The notes below the pieces were generated by a model that worked only from the letters and a program-made list of their open reading frames with translations, was not told the origin of the DNA and made no database searches. From AP-15 sp963762575 (lineage in GTDB: Bacteria; Pseudomonadota; Alphaproteobacteria; ATCC43930; CGMCC-115725): DNA of 64,000 nt. The stretch covers positions 434,001-498,000 of the forward strand of contig CAVXLL010000002.1 in NCBI GenBank assembly GCA_963762575.1. Direction: 5' to 3'. The position numbers were made by a program, and so were the translations under genes. Shown here in pieces: positions 26,791-38,640 of this stretch (position 1 is the first letter of the stretch; every line of letters begins with the position of its first letter).

Positions 26791-27045
26791 ACCCTATGTA
26801 TGACACCGGTGCAGGCCGCGGCAAAGATCAGTTCAAAACTCATCAAGACTTTCGGAACGCCGGCGGGGCGGCGGCTCTAGCGACCCTTCTTCGCCGTTCA
26901 CTTCATCTTGAACGGCTCTTCATGCCCCTTAACCGACGTTCAGGGTAGCCGGGGCAAACCGGCGGCTCGGATGGGAAGAGGACCTTCGCTGGTCGTGCGC
27001 GCCGACGGTACTCGGTATAAGATTTGTCCGAGCAGGAAGCACGTC

Positions 27046-28014
27046 ATGCATACTGGATCGCCGGATCGGGCAAACCGCCGCCGCGCCTCAAGCCTCGCGG
27101 TCATTATTGCTGGCTGTCTTCTTACGATCCTTGCTGCCAACCTAATCTTGGTTCCTGCTTTGGTTGGTCAGGCGCAGGTTCAGCCGACGGCAGGACCCGT
27201 TGGCAGCCCGGAGGGCGTTTGGCGGGAGCAAATCCATTGGATTCCGATGGTCGACGCTGCCGGCAGTCAGCATCTGTTGCAGGCGCGCATCTGTCGTCCA
27301 CCGGGCGAGATGCCGGCGCGGACCGTGGTCATCGCGCATGGCACATTCCCAAACAATCGAAACGCCAAGCCCGGATGGTGCGAGGCGGAGGCGATGCGGT
27401 GGTTTCTCGACCGTGGATTCATCGTCGTTATGGCCTTGCGGCGCGGCTATGGCGCGACCGGCGGCGACTGGGTCGAGGGCATTCGCCACAAACCAGGCGA
27501 TGATTACCTTCGTCCCGAACTCGAAACCGCACGGGACATAGCGGCTACGGTCGATTATGCGACTGCGCTCCCCTTTGCGCGGTCGCAGGCAGCGGTCGTT
27601 ATTAGCGTTTCAGGGGGCGGTTGGGGAACGGTTGCCTACAACTCGATCCCGCATCCCCGCGTGACAGCCCTTATCAGCATGGCCGGCGGACGCGGACAGA
27701 CCGTCACGGAAAACGGGGTTCGGCGGCCCGAACTCGGGGTTTGGCGGCCGGACTTGCTGATCGATGCCGTCGGACGTTTCGGACAGACCGCGACGACGCC
27801 GATGCTTTGGGTCTATAGCGAAAACGACAGCTGTTTCGCACCGCCGATCGCGGCGTCGCTTTACGACGCCTATACGCGAAACGGTGGCAAGGCGGAGTTC
27901 GTGCAGGTCGGTCCATATGGCAATGACGGCCATCGCCTCTTCTTCGGAACGGGCGGCTCGCAGATTTGGGGCCCGTTGGTTGAAAGCTATCTTGCCCGGC
28001 AACCAGCGCAATAG
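27046..28014 (+). CDS. Alpha/beta hydrolase, membrane-anchored or exported
   Basis: About 322 residues from the ATG at 27046 (MHTGSPDRANRRRASS) with AGGAAG eight bases upstream. One N-terminal hydrophobic helix (LAVIIAGCLLTILAANLILV) serves as signal anchor. The hydrolase core has the oxyanion-type VVIAHGTFPNNRN, MALRRGYGATGGD, and a nucleophile elbow VSGGGWG. WVYSENDSCF supplies a likely Asp and GNDGHRLF the His. It resembles dienelactone-hydrolase/esterase-like proteins; the substrate is unknown. The open frame extends upstream to 26908, but that part lacks coding character. Confidence 0.8.
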   Translation: MHTGSPDRANRRRASSLAVIIAGCLLTILAANLILVPALVGQAQVQPTAGPVGSPEGVWREQIHWIPMVDAAGSQHLLQARICRPPGEMPARTVVIAHGTFPNNRNAKPGWCEAEAMRWFLDRGFIVVMALRRGYGATGGDWVEGIRHKPGDDYLRPELETARDIAATVDYATALPFARSQAAVVISVSGGGWGTVAYNSIPHPRVTALISMAGGRGQTVTENGVRRPELGVWRPDLLIDAVGRFGQTATTPMLWVYSENDSCFAPPIAASLYDAYTRNGGKAEFVQVGPYGNDGHRLFFGTGGSQIWGPLVESYLARQPAQ

Positions 28015-28318
28015 CGCGCGAGGGATGGAGTGTCGCTATGGCGAACTAAGCGAGCCTGGATTGAAACCGGTGGTATCCTGCAACCGACGATCGCTTTCGG
28101 CACTTCCTTGTTGTTCGAGCGCGTCCTGGCAAGGGACGGGTGTCCACCCATTGCCGACTTGGCGTGCGAAACTCAAGACTTTCGGCAACTTTGCTTGCCC
28201 TGTCCGATCAAGGGTTACGTTTGCCGTTAGATGTGATCGAAACTCACCCGCAAAACCGCCGCATCGGTTATGCCCGCGTCAGCGCCTTCGTCTCGAGGAA
28301 GGCCGCTTGACGGGTTGT
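28015..28318. other. Gap before tetR with no gene seen
   Basis: About 300 bp between the hydrolase and the tetR operator. Short frames on both strands have no ribosome site or family resemblance. The tetR-RND promoter must lie at its right end. Confidence 0.4.
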
Positions 28319-28334
28319 AAGTAAGCACTTACTT
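28319..28334. promoter_or_regulatory. Palindromic TetR operator
   Basis: AAGTAAG-CA-CTTACTT is a perfect 7-bp inverted repeat with a two-base centre, ending 10 bp before the tetR ATG. Spacing and symmetry fit a TetR-type operator through which the repressor controls its own RND operon, overlapping the ribosome site or promoter. Confidence 0.8.
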
Positions 28335-28344
28335 TGCCGCGGCG

Positions 28345-29037
28345 ATGGCTATCACCCGGTTGGACGGCGACGAGCGCCGCAAGATGATCGTTGCCGCGGC
28401 GGTGCCGCTCTTCGCCCGAAGAGGGTTCGCGGGCACCACCACCAAGGAGCTGGCCGAGGCGGCTGGCATTTCCGAAGCGCTGCTGTTCAGGCATTTTCCT
28501 AGCAAGAAGCATCTTTACGGCGAGATCCTGCGGCTGGGTTGCGAAGGCGATCCGGCGCTTGAGCGTCTCGCTGCTCTCGAGCCGTCGACGGCAACTCTCG
28601 TTCATATGATTACGTTCATGGTGCGTTATTTTCTGCTCGGCGGCGTCGACGAAATCGAGCTCGACACGCGCCTCCGCCTTGTGCTGCACAGCTTTCTCGA
28701 AGACGGCGAGTACGCCCGTGAGCTGTTCGATACAATCTTCGAACGGGTCCATCCGCTCTTTGTCGCTTCCGTCGAAGCGGCTGCAGCCGCGGGCGACCTC
28801 AGGGCTGAACCGATCGCCTCGGCTAATCGCTTTTGGTTCGGCCATCATGTCGCCGCGATGGTGGCCTTCGTGTCTCTGCCGGGCCGAGCATCGGTGCCTT
28901 ATCAGGGGTCGGTCACAGCCCTGGCCGAGGAAGCGAGCTGGTTTATTTTGCGCGGCATCGGAGTGAGGGACGCGGCGATTGCTTCGGCAATGGCTGCCGC
29001 TGCCCAGGTCCCGTTCCAACTCGCACCCGCCTCTTAG
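28345..29037 (+). CDS. TetR-family repressor of the RND efflux operon
   Basis: A 230-residue protein with an N-terminal helix-turn-helix: RKMIVAAAVPLFARRGFAGT, then TTKELAEAAGISEALLFRHF and PSKKHLYGEI, the classic TetR DNA-binding domain (about residues 12-58). The rest is an all-helical ligand/dimerisation domain with no family-specific motif that I can name. It begins 10 bp after a perfect palindrome and ends 12 bp before the membrane-fusion gene, so it is the first gene of an efflux operon and most likely autoregulated. Confidence 0.92.
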   Translation: MAITRLDGDERRKMIVAAAVPLFARRGFAGTTTKELAEAAGISEALLFRHFPSKKHLYGEILRLGCEGDPALERLAALEPSTATLVHMITFMVRYFLLGGVDEIELDTRLRLVLHSFLEDGEYARELFDTIFERVHPLFVASVEAAAAAGDLRAEPIASANRFWFGHHVAAMVAFVSLPGRASVPYQGSVTALAEEASWFILRGIGVRDAAIASAMAAAAQVPFQLAPAS

Positions 29038-29049
29038 TGGAGCACGCCT

Positions 29050-30258
29050 ATGGACGGCGAACAGATGGTACCGGCGGAAGGACTGCTGCACGACCGAGCC
29101 GGTGTTGGGCGCGCGACGACCCGCAGGCCGAGGACGTTTCTTTGGCTCATCACCGTTGGGCTGTTAGTGGTCGTTGTGCTCGGCGGGCTTTACGGTTTCA
29201 ACCGGTTCCGCGAACAGGCGATCGCGACTTATTTCGCGAACAATAAGCCGCCTCCCGCGCATGTCAGCGCCGCCGAAGTCAAAACCGAGGCGATTCCCCG
29301 CTTTGCCACCGGGATCGGCTCGATCACCGCCGTGCACCAGGTCACGATCAATCCCGAAGTCGGCGGGCGCGTGACGAAGATCTTTTTCGAGCCTGGTACA
29401 TCGGTGAAGGCCGGGGATCCGCTCGTCCAGCTCAACGACGCGCCGGAGCACGGCGACCTCGCCAATTACGAGGCGATGGCGCGCTATGCCCAAATCACGT
29501 TGGAGCACTCGAGCCAGCTCGCTCAGCGGCAGTTCGAGGCGCGGGAAACCGTCGATCAGAAGCAGAGCCAGCTCGACGAGGCCAGGGCTCAGATCATCAA
29601 GACCGAGGCGGTGATCGCACAGAAGCTGATCCGAGCTCCGTTTTCCGGCCAACTCGGCACGCGACAGGTCGAACTGGGGCAATACCTCACTCCAGGCGCC
29701 CGGATCGTTACACTGACGGATCTGTCGATGCTCTACGTGAACTTCACCTTGCCATCGCAGATGCGTCCGCAGATCTCGGTCGGGCAGCGGGTCAACGTCA
29801 CTGCCGACGCGTACCCCGGCCGCACTTTCGACGCGGAGATCACGACGATCGAGCCTCAGGTCAGCGCCGATACCCGGACGATGACCGTTCAGGCAACGAT
29901 GCCAAATCCCGAAAACGCTCTGCTGCCCGGCATGTTCGTAAATGCCGCCGTGGTCCTGCCGCCGCAGCCCGACATGGTGGTGCTGCCCGAAACCGCCGTT
30001 GAATACACGCTATACGGCGACAGCGTCTACGTTGTCCATGAGGACGGCAAGGACGCCGACGGCCATCCGATACTCAAGGCGGTGCGCACTCCGGTCAAGA
30101 CCGGGGCGAGGATTGGCGGCAAGGTGGTGATACTGCAGGGCCTCGAACCCGGCGAGCGGGTCATCTCCGCAGGTCAGGTGAAAGTCCAGAACGGCTCCCA
30201 AGTCGCGATCAGTGACGAGCCCGCGCCACAGCCGCCAGCCGCTCTGACACGGAATTGA
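29050..30258 (+). CDS. RND efflux periplasmic adaptor (membrane fusion protein)
   Basis: 402 residues. An N-terminal signal anchor (FLWLITVGLLVVVVLGGLYG) is followed by the barrel-sandwich half-motif GIGSITAVHQVTINPEVGGR and RAPFSGQLGTRQVELGQYL. A short coiled-coil hairpin between them (about 135-190) is rich in Gln/Glu. VNVTADAYPGRTFDAEITTI marks the beta-barrel. This is the adaptor that links the inner-membrane RND pump to an outer-membrane channel. The pump gene starts about 50 bp downstream; no outer-membrane channel gene is in this window, so one encoded elsewhere must be used. Confidence 0.92.
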   Translation: MDGEQMVPAEGLLHDRAGVGRATTRRPRTFLWLITVGLLVVVVLGGLYGFNRFREQAIATYFANNKPPPAHVSAAEVKTEAIPRFATGIGSITAVHQVTINPEVGGRVTKIFFEPGTSVKAGDPLVQLNDAPEHGDLANYEAMARYAQITLEHSSQLAQRQFEARETVDQKQSQLDEARAQIIKTEAVIAQKLIRAPFSGQLGTRQVELGQYLTPGARIVTLTDLSMLYVNFTLPSQMRPQISVGQRVNVTADAYPGRTFDAEITTIEPQVSADTRTMTVQATMPNPENALLPGMFVNAAVVLPPQPDMVVLPETAVEYTLYGDSVYVVHEDGKDADGHPILKAVRTPVKTGARIGGKVVILQGLEPGERVISAGQVKVQNGSQVAISDEPAPQPPAALTRN

Positions 30259-30307
30259 TCTGGTGCCTGCAATAGCAATCGCCGCCTCCGCGTAAGGGCA
30301 CTGCAAC

Positions 30308-33300
30308 ATGTCCTTCACCGACATCTTCATTCGCCGGCCTGTATTGGCCCTGGTGGTCAGCTTGCTGATCCTGCTGATCGGTCTGAAGGCGATGACCGGA
30401 CTGCAGATCCGTCAGTATCCCAAGCTGTCGAACACGACGATTACAGTCACGACGATCTATCCCGGCGCCTCACCCGATTTGATGCAAGGCTTCATCACGA
30501 CGCCGATATCGCAGGCGGTGGCGACGGCCGAAGGGATCGATTACCTGACCGCCTCGTCGATCCAGGGGACCAGCACTGTCACGGCCTACATCCGGCTCAA
30601 CTACGATCCGAGCCAGGCACTGACCGACATCATGTCGAAGGTGCAGCAGGTCAAATACCTGCTTCCGAAAGAGTTGCAAGACCCGATCATCACCAAATCG
30701 ACCGGCCAGACTACGGCAGTCATGTATATCGGCTTCGCCAGCCCGGAACTCTCCAGTGCAGCAATCTCGGATTATTTGACGCGGGTGGTGCAGCCGCTGC
30801 TCGCTACCGTCGACGGCGTTTCTTCGGCCGACATTCTCGGCGGCCAGACCTTCGCGATGCGGCTGTGGCTGGACCCGGATCGGATGGCGGCGCGCGGGAT
30901 CTCCGCCAGCGACGTCGCCGCAGCAATCCGCGCCAATAACTTTCAATCGGCACCGGGCCAGGCCAAAGGCTACTTCACGATCACCAACGTCAATGCCGAT
31001 ACCGGTCTTGCCGACGTTCAGCAGTTCAACAAGATGGTGGTCAAGGCAAAGGACGGCGCGGTCGTGCGGATGGAGGACATCGCGACCGTCGACCTCAATG
31101 CCCAAAGCTGGACCTCGAGTATCGAGATGAACGGCCAGCACGCCGTGTTCATCGGCGTCCAGGCGACCCCGACAGGCAACCCGCTGTCCCTGGTGGCAGG
31201 AATTCGGGCATTGCTGCCCGAAATCGAACGCAACCTGCCGGCTTCGTTAAAAATGCAGGTCGCTTACAACTCGACCAAATTCATTCGGGCCTCCATCGAC
31301 GAGGTCAAATCGACACTCGCCGCCGCGGTCGTGATTGTGATCGGGGTGATTTTCCTGTTCCTCGGCAGCCTGCGTGCGGTGCTGATCCCGGTCGTGACGA
31401 TCCCGCTGTCGCTGGTCGGCGCGGGGATCATCATGGCGGCGCTCGGCTTCAGCCTGAACCTGTTGACATTGCTCGCGATGGTGCTGGCGATCGGGCTCGT
31501 CGTCGACGACGCAATCGTCGTTCTCGAGAACGTCTATCGCCATATCGAGGAGGGGCTGACCCCGCCACAGGCCGCTCTGATCGGCGCCCGCGAGATCGCC
31601 GGCCCGGTCATCTCGATGACCCTGACTTTGGCTGCGGTTTATGCTCCGATCGGCTTTCTCGGCGGCGTCACCGGTGCGCTATTTCGCGAATTCGCGTTCA
31701 CCTTGGCCGGCGCGGTCATCATTTCCGGCGTGGTCGCCGTGACCCTCTCGCCGATGATGTGCTCGCTGCTGTTGTCCCGCGAGATGCTGCGGGGCCGTTT
31801 TGTTCACCTGATCGACCTCGTCTTTTCCCGTTTGGCCGAGTGGTATGGGCGCAAGCTGGAGCGCTCGCTGGATTATCGCCCGGTGACTGCGGTGTTCGCC
31901 GCGGCCGTTTTTGCCAGCCTCGTCTTCATGTACATGAATACGAAGTCCGAGCTCGCGCCCGAAGAGGATCAGGGGGTGCTCTTCGCACTGACCAAGGCGC
32001 CGCAATACTCCAATCTCGATTACCAGGAGGCCTATACCGACAAGCTCGACCAAGCGTTCGGCTCATTCCCCGAGACGGATCTGCGCTTCATCGTCAACGG
32101 CCGGTTCGGACCCAACCAAGGCATTGCCGGCGCGATCCTCAAACCTTGGGGCGAGCGCTCGCGCTCGGCGCAGCAGCTAAAGCCTTTGATGCAGCGCAAG
32201 GCAGCGGCCGTCGAAGGGATGAACGCCTTCGTCTTCTCGCTGCCGCCATTGCCGGGATCGATCGGCGGCCTTCCGGTGCAGATGGTGATTTATTCGACCG
32301 GCGAATACAAGGACATCTACCTGGCGATGGATAAGATCAAGGCGGCGGCTCGCAAGAGCGGGCTGTTCATCGTCACCGACAGCGATCTCGACTTCAACCA
32401 GCCGACAATACAAGTGAAGATAGACCGCTCGAAAGTCAACGAGCTCGGGTTGACCATGGAATTGATCGGCGATACATTGGCATTGCTGGTCGGCGAGAAC
32501 TACGTCAACCGATTCAATCTCGGAGGCCGGTCTTACGAAGTAATACCGCAAGTGCCAAGGGCGGACCGCCTTACGCCGGAGACATTAACGCGTTACTACG
32601 TTACCACGCCGTCAGGGCAGCCGGTGCCGCTGTCCAATCTCGTGAGCGTCGTGATGGATACCCAGCCCAATTCGCTGACCCAATACAATCAGCTGAACTC
32701 GGCGACGTTCCAGGCAGTGCCGATGCCCGGGGTGACAATGGGCCAGGCGGTCGATTTTCTCGAAAGTCAGACCAAGGATTTGCCCGCCGGATTTAGCCAC
32801 GACTACCTCTCCGACACACGCCAATACGTGCGGGAGGGCAATCAGCTGACGATCACCTTCGTGTTCGCGTTGATCGTGATATTTCTCGTTCTGGCGGCGC
32901 AATTCGAGAGCTTGCGAGATCCGCTGGTGATCCTCGTCAGCGTGCCGATGTCGATATGCGGCGCGTTGTTGCCGCTGTTTTTCGGCTTGGCGACAATGAA
33001 CATTTACACCCAGGTCGGTCTGGTCACTCTGATCGGCCTGATCAGCAAGCATGGCATTCTGATGGTTGAATTCGCCAATACGCTGCAGGTGCGCGAGAAG
33101 CTCGATCGCCGGCGTGCGATCGAGCAGGCTGCTCGGGTCCGCTTGCGGCCGATCCTGATGACGACGGCGGCAATGGTCGTCGGGCTCGTGCCGTTGCTGA
33201 TCGCGACCGGGGCCGGGGCTGCCAGCCGCTTCTCGATCGGCGTGGTGGTCGTCGCCGGGATGTCGGTCGGCACCCTGTTCACGCTCTTTGTCCTGCCGGC

Positions 33301-33379
33301 CGTTTACACAGTGCTGGCGAAGGATCACCTCGCCGCCACGCAGTCGAGCCGGGTGCGCGAGATCGCCCAGGTCTCGTGA
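30308..33379 (+). CDS. RND multidrug efflux permease (AcrB/MdtC-like)
   Basis: A 1023-residue proton-driven exporter beginning MSFTDIFIRRPVLALVVSLL. Twelve membrane helices in the usual 1+5, 1+5 layout are visible. The proton-relay Asp pair lies in TM4 as GLVVDDAIVVLENVYRHIEEG region (Asp-Asp about residue 400). TM10-12 include VTLIGLISKHGILMVEFAN. Large periplasmic porter and docking loops hold the drug site. Its length is normal for hydrophobe/amphiphile exporters, and there is no sign of decay. It is last in the tetR-adaptor-pump operon and so probably induced by whatever ligand the TetR protein binds. Confidence 0.94.
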   Translation: MSFTDIFIRRPVLALVVSLLILLIGLKAMTGLQIRQYPKLSNTTITVTTIYPGASPDLMQGFITTPISQAVATAEGIDYLTASSIQGTSTVTAYIRLNYDPSQALTDIMSKVQQVKYLLPKELQDPIITKSTGQTTAVMYIGFASPELSSAAISDYLTRVVQPLLATVDGVSSADILGGQTFAMRLWLDPDRMAARGISASDVAAAIRANNFQSAPGQAKGYFTITNVNADTGLADVQQFNKMVVKAKDGAVVRMEDIATVDLNAQSWTSSIEMNGQHAVFIGVQATPTGNPLSLVAGIRALLPEIERNLPASLKMQVAYNSTKFIRASIDEVKSTLAAAVVIVIGVIFLFLGSLRAVLIPVVTIPLSLVGAGIIMAALGFSLNLLTLLAMVLAIGLVVDDAIVVLENVYRHIEEGLTPPQAALIGAREIAGPVISMTLTLAAVYAPIGFLGGVTGALFREFAFTLAGAVIISGVVAVTLSPMMCSLLLSREMLRGRFVHLIDLVFSRLAEWYGRKLERSLDYRPVTAVFAAAVFASLVFMYMNTKSELAPEEDQGVLFALTKAPQYSNLDYQEAYTDKLDQAFGSFPETDLRFIVNGRFGPNQGIAGAILKPWGERSRSAQQLKPLMQRKAAAVEGMNAFVFSLPPLPGSIGGLPVQMVIYSTGEYKDIYLAMDKIKAAARKSGLFIVTDSDLDFNQPTIQVKIDRSKVNELGLTMELIGDTLALLVGENYVNRFNLGGRSYEVIPQVPRADRLTPETLTRYYVTTPSGQPVPLSNLVSVVMDTQPNSLTQYNQLNSATFQAVPMPGVTMGQAVDFLESQTKDLPAGFSHDYLSDTRQYVREGNQLTITFVFALIVIFLVLAAQFESLRDPLVILVSVPMSICGALLPLFFGLATMNIYTQVGLVTLIGLISKHGILMVEFANTLQVREKLDRRRAIEQAARVRLRPILMTTAAMVVGLVPLLIATGAGAASRFSIGVVVVAGMSVGTLFTLFVLPAVYTVLAKDHLAATQSSRVREIAQVS

Positions 33380-33529
33380 GGCTGCCGCGCCGGTGCGCGG
33401 AGACTCGCCCGCCGCTCGTCCGATCCGATCGGCACCGGAACCGGACCGGCGGGTCGGCGTTCTATCGATAGGGAGACTGGGCGAACAATTGCTAGTCCAG
33501 GCAAGCTCCGCGAGTTGAAGGAATGCGGC

Positions 33530-33973
33530 ATGGATCAATCGATGGATCGCACCACGGCAATTCGGCCCGTTGCCTATGACGCGAGCAAGCCTCCGCACGC
33601 GATAGAGGAAGACATCGCGCATACCCGTGTCCGGCTGAGCGCCACGATTGAAGCTCTGGAGCGGGAACTTGCCCCCCGCCAGGTGCTCGAAAGAAGCACG
33701 GAGCTGTTGCGCAGCTCCCTCGAGCCGGCGCCAGGTTCTTTCCGCACGCAGACCTGGGCGTACGCGATTCCGCTAGCCCTGATCACAACCGGTCTCGGCT
33801 GGCTCTTTTTACTCCGCCGGCGCAGCTACCAACCTGAGACACCCGCCAGCTTCGCCGAGATGCCAGCGGAAGAGGTGGAAATGGGTGAAACGCCGATCGC
33901 CGCTCCGTCTTTGGTCGATGCAACCGCGCCAGTGGAACCAGTGTCATTGGTCGACGAAACCGCCACGATTTGA
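33530..33973 (+). CDS. DUF3618-containing membrane protein
   Basis: About 147 residues from ATG 33530 with AAGGAA upstream. IEEDIAHTRVRLSATIEALE is the DUF3618 signature, a short amphipathic helix found in alphaproteobacterial and actinobacterial membrane proteins of unknown function. One membrane helix follows (AIPLALITTGLGWLFLL, about 80-97), then an acidic Pro/Val-rich tail (PVEPVSLVDETATI). It is probably inner-membrane associated. It stands between the RND operon and a tRNA gene of the opposite strand. Confidence 0.8.
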   Translation: MDQSMDRTTAIRPVAYDASKPPHAIEEDIAHTRVRLSATIEALERELAPRQVLERSTELLRSSLEPAPGSFRTQTWAYAIPLALITTGLGWLFLLRRRSYQPETPASFAEMPAEEVEMGETPIAAPSLVDATAPVEPVSLVDETATI

Positions 33974-34009
33974 TTGGCAAGGGGGTGGAACGCGGCTGCT
34001 GCCCCGAAT

Positions 34010-34086
34010 TGGTAGGCCCGGCAGGATTCGAACCTGCGACTCCACCGTTATGAGCGGCGTGTTCTAACCAACTGAACTACGGGCCC
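34010..34086 (-). tRNA. tRNA with CAT anticodon (tRNA-Ile2 or elongator tRNA-Met)
   Basis: The minus strand folds as a 77-nt tRNA with encoded CCA: acceptor GGGCCCG pairs with CGGGCCT, D arm TAGTTCAGTTGGTTAGAAC, anticodon stem CGCCG/CGGTG around loop CTCATAA, T arm GCAGGTTCGAATCCTGC. The CAT anticodon fits either Met or the lysidine-modified Ile2 tRNA. The GGGCC acceptor and its position beside rpoD lead me to favour Ile2, but sequence alone does not settle it. Confidence 0.93.
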
Positions 34087-34109
34087 CTCGGCACGTCGGA
34101 TTGGCGTAG

Positions 34110-36149
<2,040 letters not shown>

Positions 36150-36256
36150 TCCACCGTCCCTAAAGAGATTTCACAGTCGCCCCGGAAGTCAGGGCGCGAA
36201 TACGAGAGCCGCCCGATCCAGGGCGGCCGACAATGTTCTGCGAGGGCGCCGTCGGG

Positions 36257-38068
36257 TCAGGTCTCGTCCTCCACCCGCGATCCCTCATGCAAGGCTCTTT
36301 CTCTGGCAGCCAGAAATCGCTCCCAGCTCTCCGGGCAGATATCGCTGATCAGGTCGTCCGTGGCTTCGGCCAAAGCGCAGCGATCACCTCCCGTGAGCAT
36401 CCTGGTCACGCGAACCCACTCCTTGCGCGCGGAGATCGGGTCGGAGCACCGGACCAGGAAAGTTGTGTCGACCGAAGACAAGAGGAGTTTTTCAACGGTC
36501 GCCGCAAGCCCGTTCTGAACAAGGTGTTGTTGGAGTGCGTGGGCGTCAAGCCCCGATCCGACAGCATCCAGCTCTAAAATTTGCCGTCTCAAGCTGCCGA
36601 GCTCCGGCTCGGGGACTTCGAGTGCTGCGAGTTCCTCGGCCACTTGATCGATCAAAGAAGGGAAATGCAAGATCATGCGGAATAGATTTTCCCGCTGTAT
36701 TCGTCCTCCGGAGCGGGGCGGAGGCTCCGGTCCGTCGCGCACGAAACTCGGCCGAGGACGGGGCATATGCCGTGTGCCCGGGCGGGCCGGTCTTCCCAGA
36801 TCGAAGAGCCGGTCGCGGAGAAATCGCCGGTACTCGGCCTGGACTGTCCGATCGGCAATCAGGCCGATTTGGTCCATCACGCGGCGCTCGAGAGCGGCGC
36901 GGCGCTCCGGCGTGTCGAGCCGGCTCGCGCCCAGCTCACTCTCCCAGAGCACCGTCGAGAGCGGTCGTGCCGCGGTGAGGATTTGGTCGAAACTACCACG
37001 CCCTGCCCGGCGAATGACCGAATCGGGATCCTCTCCCGCAGGAAGGCTGGCAAAGCGCAGGCTCTGACCCGGGCTCAACAGCGGCAGGGCCCGCCGCAGC
37101 GCCCGGATGGCGGCACGCTGTCCCGCTGGGTCTCCATCGAAACAGAGCACCGGCTCGGGCGTCAGGCGCCAAAGCTCGTGCAGCTGGAATTCGGTCAGGG
37201 CGGTTCCGAGCGGCGCCACTGCCGTGGCGAAGCCCGCCTGATGGAGCGCGATCACGTCCATGTAGCCTTCGGTGACGATCGCCCCCGCCGTTGCGCCGCC
37301 CGCCTCGCCGTCTCGGATGGCAGCCGCCCGCGCCGCCGACCAACCGTACAGCACCCGTCCTTTTTCGAAGAGCGCGCTGTCCGGCGAGTTCAGATATTTG
37401 GGCTGCCCATCGCCGAGCACCCGGCCGCCAAAGGCGATGACCCGGCCGGCGCGGTCGCTGATCGGAAATATCAGGCGGCCGCGGAAATAGTCCGAGGGGT
37501 CCCCCTCTGCGGGTCGACGCCGCAGCCCGACCTCGATCATCAGCGGATCGGAAAATTCGGGCGCGAGGGCGCGCCGCAGCGCCTGGCGATCATCCGGAGC
37601 CCAGCCTAGACGGAAGCGCCGAATTGTCTCCGGATCGAGCCCGCGCCCTTGCAGATATTCGCGTGCGCGGGCCCCGGCAGGCGCCCACAGCCGGTCCTCG
37701 TAAAAAGCCGCGGCCGCTTCTGTCGCTTCGAGCAAGGTTTTTTGCCGCTGCGCCCGTTCCCGCTCTTGCGGCGTCGCCTGCGGGACGGCCAGCCCCGCCT
37801 CCCCCGCCAGCTTCTCGACGGCCTCGATGAAGTCGAGATTTTCGGACCGCATAGCGAACCCGATCAGATCTCCGTGGACGCCGCAGCCGAAGCAATGAAA
37901 GAAGGATTTGTCCTCGACGACGTAGAAAGACGGCGTCTTCTCGTGATGAAACGGACACAATCCAGCAAACTCGCGCCCCCGGCGGACCAGCTTGACCCGG
38001 CGGCCGATCAGTCCGGAAAGCGAGATTCGATTACGCAGCTCGTCGAGAAAGCCCGGCGGAAACGCCAC
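36257..38068 (-). CDS. dnaG: DNA primase
   Basis: A 603-residue primase that lays RNA primers at the replication fork. The N-terminal CHC2 zinc finger is LCPFHHEKTPSFYVVEDK with C38, H41, C59 and C62. The Toprim catalytic core has VTEGYMDVIALHQAGF (Glu) and LCFDGDPAGQRAA (Asp-x-Asp). The C-terminal helical domain binds the DnaB helicase. It lies 30 bp after yqeY and about 110 bp before rpoD, all on the minus strand, consistent with one operon. Confidence 0.97.
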   Translation of the reverse strand: MAFPPGFLDELRNRISLSGLIGRRVKLVRRGREFAGLCPFHHEKTPSFYVVEDKSFFHCFGCGVHGDLIGFAMRSENLDFIEAVEKLAGEAGLAVPQATPQERERAQRQKTLLEATEAAAAFYEDRLWAPAGARAREYLQGRGLDPETIRRFRLGWAPDDRQALRRALAPEFSDPLMIEVGLRRRPAEGDPSDYFRGRLIFPISDRAGRVIAFGGRVLGDGQPKYLNSPDSALFEKGRVLYGWSAARAAAIRDGEAGGATAGAIVTEGYMDVIALHQAGFATAVAPLGTALTEFQLHELWRLTPEPVLCFDGDPAGQRAAIRALRRALPLLSPGQSLRFASLPAGEDPDSVIRRAGRGSFDQILTAARPLSTVLWESELGASRLDTPERRAALERRVMDQIGLIADRTVQAEYRRFLRDRLFDLGRPARPGTRHMPRPRPSFVRDGPEPPPRSGGRIQRENLFRMILHFPSLIDQVAEELAALEVPEPELGSLRRQILELDAVGSGLDAHALQQHLVQNGLAATVEKLLLSSVDTTFLVRCSDPISARKEWVRVTRMLTGGDRCALAEATDDLISDICPESWERFLAARERALHEGSRVEDET

Positions 38069-38097
38069 CTATGGTCCCCGCTCCAGTCCGAACTGGG

Positions 38098-38554
38098 TCA
38101 TCCGAGCAGCCGCCTCACAATGGCTCCCGCACGGCCGAGATCGATGACGCCGGCGTGACGCTCCCGCAACGCCGCCATTACCTTTCCCAAATCCTTTGCG
38201 GTCATTGCGCCGGTCTCACCGATTGCGGCCTTCGCCGCCGCTTCAATCCCGCCCTCGTCGAGCTGACGAGGCAGGAAGCTCTCGATGACGGCTATCTCCT
38301 CGTTTTCGTGCTCCGCAAGATCGGGGCGGTTGCCTTGCCGAAAAAGGGCGATCGACTTCGCGACGCTGCTTGATCATCGCCTGCAGCATGCGCTGGATTT
38401 CGGTTTCGGATGAGCCCTCGGGATTTCCTTGGCCGCGCTCGGCCACGTCCCGGTCCTTGAGACCCGCCAGGATCAATCGAACAGTCGAAACCGTACGCGA
38501 ATCCCTGGCCTTCATTGCGTCCTTCAGCCGGTCTCTGAAGGCCTGACGCAGCAT
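38098..38554 (-). CDS. yqeY: GatB/YqeY-domain protein, broken by one-base insertion
   Basis: Starts MLRQAFRDRLKDAMKARDSR at 38554. After QAMIKQRRE (about 38357) the frame departs, while the shifted frame gives SIALFRQGNRPDLAEHENEE, then IAVIESFLPRQLDEG and VMAALRERHAG to a TGA at 38098. Removing one base near 38356 yields 151 residues, the normal YqeY size. YqeY resembles the tail domain of the GatB amidotransferase subunit and is usually found beside dnaG-rpoD; its exact role is unclear. As read, the protein ends after about 104 residues. Confidence 0.85.
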
Positions 38555-38640
38555 CGTTACCGCCCCCTATGCCACCAATTTTAAGCCTAACCGGTTTTGG
38601 CTGCCGCGGCAATTCCGCACGTGCACGCGTAAGTGTTGTT

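Noticed and set aside
30308..33379. Heavy-metal (CusA-type) specificity for the RND pump
   Set aside because: The sequence lacks a visible methionine-rich metal relay and resembles drug-type pumps; only the general family is supported.
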